A stretch of 64,000 nucleotides of DNA from Amphibalanus amphitrite (taxonomy: Eukaryota; Arthropoda; Thecostraca; Balanomorpha; Balanidae), in assembly GCF_019059575.1 (NCBI RefSeq), contig NW_024883026.1, positions 1-64,000 of the forward strand. The letters run 5' to 3'. Both the position numbers and the translations under genes were made by a program. Every line of letters starts with the position of its first letter. Position 1 is the stretch's first letter. Below the pieces are notes generated by a model. That model saw only the letters and a list, made by a program, of their open reading frames with translations. It was not told the origin of the DNA and ran no database searches. Positions 1-12,700 of the stretch are shown here, piece after piece.

Positions 1-726
<726 letters not shown>

Positions 727-746
727 CTCCTGCTCCCATCCCTCAC

Positions 747-3700
747 CTCCAGTACAGAGAGCGGCAGCTGCTCCTGAAGCTGCGTCAGCTCAAACTCGGG
801 CTGCAGCCGCGCCAGTCTGCCCTCCAGCTCATTGCCCTGCCGGCCGGCCAGCGCACACAGCTTCGCCAGACTCAGATAGGTCTTCTTCCTGTGGTACGAG
901 AACGACAGAAACGAGTGGGTGGGTGCTGGTCAAATAAGGACCCCACGCCATCCAGCGCCATAGCATTAACCGCACCACAAACCATCTCCATCCAATATTG
1001 ATCGAGTAGCTGTGGCTCGGTACTTCGTTCCAAGCGTTGCAATAAAGCGCTCAAAGACGTGGAACATAATTAAAGACATGAATTCCAACGCGTTGTTCTT
1101 GAGCAAATCTGGCAAAACATTTTTCTTTGAGTGTTCCCTTCGCTTCTCACCGCGTCCTACCCCACCAGCTCCCGTGTGGCGACCTTGCGAGGTCCATTTC
1201 CACCGTCCACCCATCCGGCGGCTCACCTGGTGAGGAACTCCGTCTCCGACGTGGCACACTGCTCCAGTGTATCCCCCGCCTGTCCATACCGCCCGGCCTC
1301 CAGCTCATTCAGCCAGCGCAGGCCGCGGTACTCCTGTAGGAAGCCGGCGAGCTCGGCACGGCGACACTGGCTGAGCAGCTGTCCGCGCCGGCCCTGGTCC
1401 AGGTACCAGTTGAACAGGAAGTCGGCGAAACCCTGCCCACGGAGGACATATCAGTCAGCGGGGTCACCGGTACGGGTCGGCGGGCGACATATTAGTGAGC
1501 TGGGTCAATTATGGTACAGTCAAGTCATAGCGATAAATTACAAAATATAACGGTAAACAGAAACAGCATGGCGAGTGCAACCTGACTGGGACGCTAAAAA
1601 CTATTTAGTTACGATAAGTTAGGTCTAGCCATGCGGATGAAGTTGTACGGTACAGATGCATTAACGCCGACGACCAGCGTCTCTCTCCCTCCTCTCTCCG
1701 TACCTTGTCGGCGAACTGTGTCAGGTACTTGTTACGCCGCTCGGTGCTGTTGGTCTTCTCACAGACCTCCACCAGGATACGGAAGTCGAGGTACTTCTCG
1801 GCCAGACTGGTGGCACGCTCGTACTCCTCAGCCTCCACTGAAACGGGACGGGCGGGAAATTTGGGGACTTACAGTGCAGACGGGGCAAACGGTAGTATGA
1901 CCCCAGTCCCAACGCAATTGAAAATTGCAAATATCAAACCAGTTACAAACTTCCCTTCGCTGACCTAAATAAAAATCTAGAACAAAGGACCAAAAATAAA
2001 TCTAATTTCAATATCGATTGTCTTGACACGATCAAAATTCATCATAGAAATCTTTTCACACTTCCGTAAACCATCCGCAACAGTCAACACCCTGCACTTC
2101 ACCGCAGTCCAACACGCACTTCACCGCAGTCCATCACCGTTTCAGACATCATTATTCCTCTTCAATCCAAGTCCAGGCCCTCCATCCTACTCCACCCTAG
2201 TTCCCCTCCCCCCGCTGCTTACATAGCGGATGGATCAACTGGTAGCGGTCCTTTTCAAACTCCGCCTCCACCGCCGCATACCGCTCGACGCCGCGCAGAC
2301 TCTCCAGCTGAACGGTGTAGCCGGAGAGCAGCAGGTCAGCCAGCTCCAGCAGCTGCCGGGTCGGGTCAGGTCAGATCAGGTCAGAATGGATGATGTACCC
2401 GGAAAGCAGCAGGTCAGCCAGCTCCAGCAGCTGCCGGGTCAGGTCAGGTCAGGTCAGGTCAGGTCAACTGAACGGTGTACCCGGAGAGCAGCAGGTCAGC
2501 CAGCTCCAGCAGCTGCCGGGTCAGGTCAGGTCAGTTGAGTGTAGCCGGAGAGCAGCAGGTCAGCCAGCTCCAGCAGCTGGCGGGTCAGGTCAGGTCAGTT
2601 GAGTGTAGCCGGAGAGCAGCAGGTCAGCCAGCTCCAGCAGCTAGCGGGTCAGGTCAGGTCAGGTCAGTGTAGCCGGACAGCAGCAGGTCAGTCAGCTCCA
2701 GCAGCTGGCGGGTCAGATCAGGTCAGTTGGGTGTAGCCCGACAGCGACAGGTCAGTCAGCTCCAGCAGCTGCCGGGTCAGGTTAGGTCAGTCGAGTGTAC
2801 CCGGAGAGCAGCAGGTCAGCCAGCTCCAGCAGCTGGCGGGTTAGGTCAGGTCAGGTCAGGTCAGGTCAACTGAACGGCGTACCCGGAGAGCAGCAGGTCA
2901 GCCAGCTCCAGCAGCTACCGGGTCAGGTCAGGTCAGGTCAGTGTAGCCGGACAGCAGCAGGTCAGCCAGCTCCAGCAGCTGGCGGGTCAGGTCAGGTCAA
3001 TGTAAGAATAGGGTGTTACACTTGCATTGTGAAACAAAACGTCTTCAAGTTTTTCACTTCGTCTCTCGTTCCCGATTCATATCAGTCATCGATAACCATG
3101 ATAGCTCCACTGCCCCTTTGTTTATCCTTACCAACATTCTCCCTTCCTTTTCCAGCTATTTCCCTCATCCTGTCCAGCTTATAAAATACTGGTCCTGGTG
3201 AAGCCTGGCCTGTGTCTCCCCTGACCTGCTGGTAGAGGCTGGTCCGTGTCGCGCCCGTCTCCGTGTTGGGCAGCGCCTGTTTGAGTGTGATCTGGTACTG
3301 ACGGTGAAGCAGCTCGCGGGCCGGACCGGCCGTGCCCCAGGGCTGCCGCTCGCGGCACTGCTGCTGCTGGGGCCACTCAGATCCCTCCTCCCCGGTGGTG
3401 GGGGTCTGTTCAGGGGTTAGGTCGGCCGCCGCCGCCGACACAGACGTCAGCATCCGCTGAGGGCGGAGGAAGAAGGCGCCCGTCATTACTGGTTAAGGTC
3501 GGTTGCCTTTTGGGGCAGCAGTCAAGGTCAATGGACAGTGAAGTCAGTGATCAACGAGGTCAGTGCTAACAGGGTGACTTGCTGGTGTATTCCCATAACT
3601 TAATATCAGAGGCCTCACTTATCTCGCCTTTGAATGGTTATTCGAGCAGCCAGACGCGACTGTGCGGCGCCCGGCCCGTTCCACTCACCACCAGTATGGT

Positions 3701-6700
3701 GTTTGTGTCCGAGGTCAGCTGCACCAGGTCGCGCGGCGGAGCGCCCGTGGCCAGCAGCTCCTCCTGGAGGCCGACCAGCGCACCGATAATATCGTCCACG
3801 GCCGACAGGTGGCGGAAGAAGACGTCCTGCGCCGTGAGCGGGTGCTGCGGCACCTCGCCGCGCTCCTCGACCACGCGGGTGACGGCGTCGTCGACCACCT
3901 GACCCAGTCTGGCGAGTGGCGGGTCACAGGTCAAACACAGGTCAAACATTACCACCTGATTCAGCCTGGCAGGTCGAAGGTCAAACACAGATCACAGAAA
4001 AGAGTCATCGAACAGTTGACCCAACCCAATGTCTCAAATAGTTCACATGCCATAAGCGCATTGTGCAGGTCAAACACAGGCCACAGAAAGACCAACGTCA
4101 CGTCCAATGCCTGACGTCCTAGCCTAATGTCATAGACTGGTCACTTGATAGGCACGAAGCAAGGCGACGTCCACCATGAGTCACCTGCAGTACCAGTCCA
4201 TACTAAGCCCCGTCAGCTATCGCCGTCCCCTACTCACTGTGCCGACTGGTTGGTGAGCGCCATGGCGGCCAGGATCTTCTCGTGGTGCTCACGCAGCACC
4301 TGAGTGGTGGCCACCGCCGAATCCTCGCGACTGATACCCGTCAGCTGCGGAGGGACAGACGTCAGCAGTTGTTTCAGACGGCAAGGAAAACAAGCGGCAG
4401 ACGGCACTCACCACGAACAATCATGGCCCCGGTCTACCAGAGTTTAAACAATAATCATTAGTGAGAATGTCATTATGGTAAGCGCAGTAGCTCCTCAGAC
4501 AACACATTGCGGTTTGTTTCTCCCGGCCTATCCGTCGTCGATCGCCCGACGAGTATACCCTTTCAGGACCCCCGAGTCCATTCTTCATTCAAAGAAGCAA
4601 TCATCCGAACAACAATGGCAGTTGGCACCGACAGCAGCTCTAAAAAAAACTAAATGCACTGACGTCACCACCGTTGCAACAGATCCATCGCATTTCTCTC
4701 ACCCGGTCCCAGAGTCCGACGGCCCGGAGGAAGGCCAGGTAGAGCTGGTGCGCCTCCCGCTTGTCGCCGAGCTGATTTAGCAGGATCAGAGAGTTGGTCG
4801 TCGACACGGTGGCATCTGTAAGACGGTGCAGAGCGAGACGGATGTCAACGCTTGGAGGAAATGATTGACACGGTAGTTAACGCTTACCGAGTGAGAGAGC
4901 AAACGCGTAGAACAAATAAATCTAGATAATTTGTGACTGCATTACATACTGCGTTCCTCCCAGATTTATTCCTGTAACACCATTCCAGAGTAACACAAAA
5001 AAGTGATTTTGCACGAAACCCACGCTTCGTCCCATCCCCATCCCTTTCCACTGTCATACCACCCTGCCACGCTGCAGTTTTACTGACCGTGCGGCATGGC
5101 CTCAGCCCAGCGCGGGTCGGACGCCGGGTAGTCGTTGATGACGTCCGCGCTCAGGTCGGCCACCGTTTTATCCAGCTGTGAGTCGAACCCGTCGGCCGAC
5201 CGGCGCGGAAACAGCTCCTCCACCAATTCTGCGCAGCGCGTCTGGAGAGAGGGACGTGTCGTGGGGTCAGACAATCACAGGCTAGCGACCGAACTGCGCT
5301 GGGGTAATGAAGCGGCGGCTGCTCTTGGGCCATTGTAGTTTATTGGAGCGTTAGGGCGCGCCAACTACTGGGGTCATTTTGCGCCCATTGCTCTTGGGCC
5401 GGTGCAAAGTGGTAGCGAAACCAAAGCTGTGCTCGCTGCAATAGACGTTGTTTAGAATCGAGCAGCGGGCAGCTTAAAAAGAACTTAGATTATCACCAAC
5501 AGTTCCTATAACCAACATCAGCTGAGCCCAGCATGAAATTACATCGTTGTTGCCAATTGCAAACGTTTCTGACCAAGGTTTCTGGGCTACCAAATCCATC
5601 AAACGCACATCGCACTGTTCGATCCCAGCTGTCCTTCTCCTGCCCTCATTAGTCAATCACTGCCCCTAATCTCTCCCCATTCCCACCACCCCTCACCAGC
5701 TCGTTCCGGCAGTAGAGGATGCAGGCGGCGCGGAGCCGCGCCTTGGGACCGCCCGAGGTCAGCTCATCCACGTCTGCCTGAGTCATGGACACGTTCAGAG
5801 ACTGGTTCAGCCGGCTCTGGTCCATGGTCAACATCGAGCCGGGGACGCTGAAACGGGGAGGGGCGGAGGGTCACGTGTTATACAGCAGCCTCGCATGTAA
5901 GCGATTCCACTAAGAACGTATGATGTACCAACGAATGTACGCCAACATTTATCAAATGTATTTCAGATGGAGCGTAATTCTTATATTGCTTACGCGATAA
6001 AAATACGACTCAAACGAAACGCATTTTACAAAAGGTGTCATTAGACATTGCTAGAAAGCAAAAATGTCACACGGTAGCAAAATAAAACGATAATCTGTAA
6101 GACCGCTGATCTCTCTCAACATACGTGGTGCTGGTATCGGCGACGGTGGTGGCGCCGCAGGGGGCGCGCGCGTTCAGCCTCAGCAGGCCGTGGTGGCTGG
6201 TGAAGACCAGCGGGGCAGAGTCGGCGCCCAGACCCCATCCGAGCACCTGGTCGGACGGGGACGACAGACGCAGCGTCTCGGCCGGCTCTGAGGGACACGA
6301 CACTGCCGAAGGGAGTGGCGGTCATTAGGAGATAGAGGACAGTGTTGTAACGGGAGGGCATCAATAGACAGGATGGATGGATAACTGACGGATGTCGACC
6401 GAACACAGTTACTGTCACATGTGTGAAAACGACACATCGCCGCTGATATCTCGCGGTTGACAAAGATTGAAGACACCGGGACACCGGTTAGCAAAGGTTG
6501 ACGCAGACGATCTGACACCGGCCACACAATGTTTGCGTATATAATACAGCGCCGATCACTCACGGTTGACGCAGATGATCTGACGCCGCAGCTGGATGTA
6601 GGCCCGCTCGCCGGGGGGGGGGGGGAGGGGGCAGCAGGAGGTAACTCACGGTTGACGCAGAGGATCTGACGCCGCAGCTGGATGTAGGCCCGCTCGCCGG

Positions 6701-9700
6701 GGGCCAGCAGGCGGAGCTCAGTGCCGGCGCACTGTTCGACCGGCAGCGTGTACTGGACGACGTCGAACCGGGACCACTGGCGCGGCAGACGGTCCACGCT
6801 GTCCTCCAGCACACCTACGAACAAGGCACAGAGAGGGTGTGAAGACGATGTCGGGTCATCACCTCACAACTCATTTTGCGAAAGCCACTTATCACCGTGG
6901 CCATATTCATCGATTGAAGACTTCGAAAACGGAAAAAAACCTGATCTGCCTACTCATCTGTGGCTAAAATAAGGTTGTCGCATACCTACATATCTGGATT
7001 TTGTATACCAGCAACCTAAGCTAAGAGCATCCCTTGCCAGCAGTACGGTACGGGGATAGGTATGGCTGAAAAACGTTGACAACTTGGGACAAACTCCGGA
7101 ACTTCCGACCAGTCCCAGCCTAATCGGGCACGTTCGGGAAATCCCAACAAATTTCGGACTTGGCTAGTCAGTAGCTGCGACAATTTTGAGACTTCCAGTC
7201 CCGCACATCTCGATTAGTGTGGAAAACAGTTGGGCCGCGGGACTTTGCTGCTAGTCTGTCTAAAAAATGAGAGAAGTTTTCAATCGTTATCAATTCCAAA
7301 TGATTTATCCATTTCTTGCAAAACTGCATGTATGACCCTGCCCTCTACCCTCCGATCGCGCAATTCCGGGTGTTCACGGGCACCGCACACTGCTGCGTGC
7401 GGTGTGTGCGGTGCGTCCAGCAGGCGTGGGGGTAGGGGATGGGTAGGCGGCTCTGACGTCACGGCTGCGTGCGGTGGACGGTCCGCTGTGGCCAGTCCCG
7501 ACCGGCCACAGCGTTCGCTGTGTGCGGTGACGGAAGGCTGACGTAGGGACGCAGTGGGCGGAGCTTGGAGGCTGTGTGCGGTCCGACCGCACACAGGGCC
7601 CGTGAACAGCCCTCCGGTTCTGTGGCAGAATTTGGAGTCCAAAGTTTAACGTGCGCACATAGCCGCGCACGGCCGGTCCCCTCGCTGACTTCGCCTGGCT
7701 ACGGCCTGCCACCAACCGCAACCATGCCCGTCAGGAGCCAGGAGGCCCATAAATGTCAAGCACCCGTCGCGCTTCGAGCCCGGACTGATAAAACCAGGAA
7801 CACTTGCTCTCACCATGCGAAGTCCCACGCTCTGCCCTACCGACTGAGCTACGGGACCGGCAATATAATTGTTTCAATATAATTGTTTTTTCAATTATAT
7901 TTTCAATATAATTGTTATAATTGTTTTAAAGCTCATCTAATTCTAATAAGTGTTTCGTTTCAGCAATTAGCATATACGTGATACGACATCTTCCAGCCCT
8001 ATGTTTCGGTCAAATAACAATAGCTAGAGAATTTAGCTGAACTATAGTATCTAGGGACTTTTTTGAAATTTCTCCGTATTACGAGCGCTTCCATTCAATT
8101 TCGTAGCATCTGCGCAACAATCGCAACACAACACTTATTTGCTTTGTGGATTGCACAGGTTGGTGCGTTTTTCTAATATTTGTGTTAAAGTGTGCTCAGA
8201 TCAGTTTATTGTATTTTCAGGAAGAATATACGATTGAAAAGAACAAGTGAGTTAGTTACTTATCCTGTATCTTTTCATCATAAATGGATGGAAATATTCC
8301 ACCACAAATACCAAGCTTTTCATTTTGTAATTTTCATGTATTCAAATTTTGTTCTGCATGTTTTTCAAAGTCCATGAAGTTAAATTAATCAATTTAAACA
8401 ACACTTGACACTTTGATCAACTATTCTTTTTGCCTGTTATGGGCTAAAAATGTTCTGTATTATCAATGTGTTTGTGTTCAGACAGGAGTAGAACAATGTT
8501 TTCATGAATAAGTCATGATATACCATTCCTCACAGGAAAACAGTTGCCTGAACTTATAGACTGTTTTATCAACATTTCATACCGACTGAGTGACAGCTTG
8601 TCTGGTGGCCCTGCCCGTATCAAAACCCAGAGGCGGATCCAGCTCAGAGGTTTGGGGGGGGGGGGAAAACCATAAAAATTTATCGATTCTTTCCATGCAT
8701 CGTCCATAGGCGCAATGTTAAAATCATGCCGTTTGGGGGGGGGCAAATGCCCATTTTGCCCCCCTGGATCCGCCACTGTCAAAACCAGATACATTAAATT
8801 GCATTAGTAATAATGGCACATCCTAATGTCTCAGTCAACTATTACCTTGTAAGAGGCAGAACATCATTTTCTAGTTGACTGTAACTACCCTGATATACAC
8901 ATCAGATGGTTTGGCAACTATTTTAATTGTTGAGCATAATTTAGGAAGTGCCAAACATCAACTTTGGTCCTATCGCAGTTTTGGGTGTGTACCTAATTCA
9001 ATCAGCATGCTGTTGGTTGGCACTCCGTTAAATGGAAATTACATACTGAGGTTTCTGTCTCATTTATGAACAGCACAGTTCATATGCTTTTCACTAAATA
9101 GGAAAAATGCCAACAATTTGGCAGTGGTGATAATTAAACATCCACTAACAATGTTTCAGTCACATGTTAGGTACATCTGAAAAAAATACTTCCATTGCAT
9201 CCCATAATTTTGTTGACCCATATTTTTTGTAATTTTGTTAGTTCATGGCATATCTCAAACAGTGCTCAGCTAGAGTTTTAAAAGTTTAAGCTGTCATAAC
9301 TGCAATGAAAATGAAACTTCCACCACAAAGAAATATCTTACCAAATACCATGGTTGAGATAACACTCATCTTTTACCTCATCCATGATCGAACCCAGTGC
9401 AAGATACTTCTACACAAAATTTTAAGAGGGAGAGATGTTTTCTGGACCTTTTACAAATGCATCAGTTCACTATTTCTATCTTGGAGACTTTCAATCATGG
9501 TATTTATTGCAGCCTCTGATATGCGGTTCGATGATGGCCTCTAAAAATGCTTTTGTCGCCCACAGTCCCCATCATGGCTACCAACCACCGAGAGGCCATT
9601 CAAATGCAGATCCAGCAGGACTGGGCCAACCGCGAGTACATCGAGGTCATCACCAACAGCATCAAGAAGACGGCCGAGTTCCTCAACTCGTTCGACCTCA

Positions 9701-12700
9701 GCTGCAAGTCGCGGCTGGCCATCCTCAACGAGAAGCTGACCAAGCTGGAGCGGAAGATAGACTATCTGGAGGCGCGCGTGACCAAGGGAGAAACGCTCAA
9801 CTAGTGGTGACTGTAGTGTGGGACTCACGGTGATTAGAACACTGAGACACACTGGAAACTCGCGTCGCGCGTGGTGTCTGAACATGGTGCGGTCCCATGG
9901 AACGTCCACTGAAGTAGTCGTCTCTGGCAGACTTCTGTACGGCCCGGAACGACTGAACTATCAGAGTACCTGCTGCTAGTGGCTGAACCCGAGTGAATAT
10001 TAGTTTTCCAAGCGCAATTGGGTACAATTGCGCTTGGAAAACAATGACGTGCTACTTGCCGGATGCATTTATCGCAGCCCCTCAGGCGACCCCCATCGAA
10101 GTGTTGATGATTTGTCTTGCTTACTCCAAAATGCGATTTCTCTCAAGCACACTCACCTGCTCATTGTTGGGGATTTTAACATTCCTCAGATTGACTGGGA
10201 AAACAACTTTTGCAGCGCATCTGAAGCACATTTTGCCAACAAGTTTTTGTCTGCCGTTCAGGATGCATTCCTGTTCCAGCATGTCACCAAGCCTACCAGA
10301 TTTAGAGAGGGTTGTAGGCCTAGTATACTGGATTTGGTGTTTACAAATGATGAGAATATGATAACAAAGATCAAATATTGTCCTGGACTAGGAAGGAGTG
10401 ATCATGTGCTACTGAAATGCGATATTGCCTGTTACAACAAAAAATGTTCTTCTGCCGGCTTGAAATGGAATTTTCACCGCGCTGACTTCACGGCCTTGCG
10501 TGTAAAACTACATGCAGTTGACTGGAGCTGTTTGTCAACCATGAGTGTAGACGCGGGTTACAAGTGGTTTAGGAGCAAACTTGAATCGCTGATGAGTGAG
10601 TGCATACCCAAAGCAAGGAGCGTCAAGTCTAAAAAGAACGTTTACATGAATAGCCGTTCACTAAACCTCAAGAAGAAGAAGAAGGTACTGTGGTCAGTGT
10701 ACATGAGAACGCAAGACCCGATCGACTATAGCAGATACAAGATTTGTAGAAATAAGCTTAGGACATTGACTCGCCAGTTAAGGAAAGATTTTGAAGCTAA
10801 GATATCAGCAAACATGAAAGTAAACCCGAAGGCTTTTTGGAAATATGTGAACAGCCGCCGTAAAGTTAAATCAAGTATTGGTGATCTAAGAAACGACCAG
10901 GGCCAGCTTGTTAGCGAGGAAAAAGAGAAGGCCTCGCTCCTGAATGACGTCTTCTCAGGCGCATTCACTATTGAAAAAACGGATGTCGTGCCACAACTAG
11001 CAAACCGTTACACAGGGCCGCCGCTGATCGATATACCAGTCAACCTTTTCACGGTGATGGAAAAGCTTAAAGCACTGAACCCCAATAGTGCCCCAGGAGC
11101 TGATGACATTCACCCCCGCGTTTTAAGGGAGTTGAGTGGTCCTCTCTCCCTTCCCTTGACATTACTGTTCCGAAAATCGCTTGAAACTGGGTCTATTCCT
11201 GCAGACTGGAAGCACGGTAAAGTCATACCCATCTTTAAGAAAGGTGAAAAGGAAGACCCAAGAAACTATAGACCTGTCAGCCTCACATCTGTTCCCTGTA
11301 AGATTCTTGAGTCGCTCATCCGTGATTGTTTAATGGACCATTTGCTGTCAAATGACCTGCTGTCCAAGGACCAACATGGCTTCCGCCCGAAGCGATCTTG
11401 TGACACGCAACTGCTTGACTCTATAGACTCATGGAGCCGCCTGTTGGAGGACAAGACGGAGGTCGAAGTGATTTACCTTGACTTCCGAAAGGCGTTCGAC
11501 TCCGTCCCACACAAGAGACTGATAGGCAAGCTGCGCTGTTATGGTATTGGTGACCGAGTGTTGTCTTGGATTGAATCATTCCTGGAAGGCAGAATGCAGC
11601 AAGTGTCCCTATATGGAAACCTGTCAGACCTGGTCCCTGTGCGCAGTGGTGTGCCCCAAGGCTCAGTGTTGGGCCCATTGCTCTTCTTGCTTTATGTCAA
11701 TGACTTGCCAGATGCTGTCACTTCAAATGTGCGAATGTTCGCGGATGACACAAAGCTGTTCTCAGGCATCTCTTCTGAACATGATGTACGGACATTGCAG
11801 GCAGACCTGAACGCCCTCGTGGAATGGTCTAGAACTTGGCAGCTGCCATTTAACGAGAATAAGTGCAAAGTGCTTCATGTTGGTGCAGCCAAGGACCGCC
11901 ACTCATTTCAAATGGGGTCGGACAGACTGACAAACACGTCAGTCGAGAGAGACCTGGGTGTGCAGGTCGACTCAATCTTGAAGTTTCGACAGCAAGCGTC
12001 TACGGCGGTCTTCAAAGCGTCTCAAGTTCTTGCGGTCATCCGCCGGTCCTTCGCCTTTTTAGATGAATTTACCCTGCCTCTTCTTTTCAAATCTCTCGTG
12101 CGGCCTCACCTGGAGTTCAGCAGTCTTGTTTGGGGTCCGTTCAATAGAGCTGATCAGAAGGCAGTCGAAAGGGTCCAAAGAAGAGCCACCCGGTTAGTGG
12201 TGAGCATCCGCCACCTTCCATATCCTGAAAGGCTGAAGAGACTGAAGCTCCCGTCACTGTATTATCGGCGTAGACGCATGGATATGATTCACGCATACAA
12301 GATGCTGCACGGCCACGTTGATACTGATCCTTCAGAGCTTCTGGCAACGAATCCTGAAAGGCGAACTCGGGGTCACACACTTAAACTACGGAAGCCTCGT
12401 GCAACCTGTCGTGCCAGACTGAATTCATTTTCTGTACGGTGTATTAACGATTGGAACGGGCTTCCAGCAGAAATTGTACATTCGCCCTCAGTCAACGTCT
12501 TTAAGAACAGGCTGGATGCGCACTGGGAGTCGATCTGGTACTCCACTCCTGTAACAGACTGAGTACTAAGTGAAGTTATGGAAATCGGCGAGAACGGGCC
12601 CTACAGGACATCGTGCCTCTTGTCCCGATAACACGAAGATGAAGATGAAGATGAAGATGAATATCGATGCCCGCTCTTGAGCCATGTGCTTCTTGATATG

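Noticed and set aside
2313-3001. CRISPR-like regular repeats
   Set aside because: Repeats are exon-derived, spacers are (TGACC)n rather than unique, and the genome is eukaryotic.
2230-3184. Plus-strand frames with repeated [11 protein letters not shown] peptides
   Set aside because: Antisense readings of the Nup133 exon array; the sense strand carries the conserved protein.
7776-7860. Functional tRNA gene on the minus strand
   Set aside because: A and B boxes are present, but spacing is too long, the B box is weak and no proper anticodon arm is seen.
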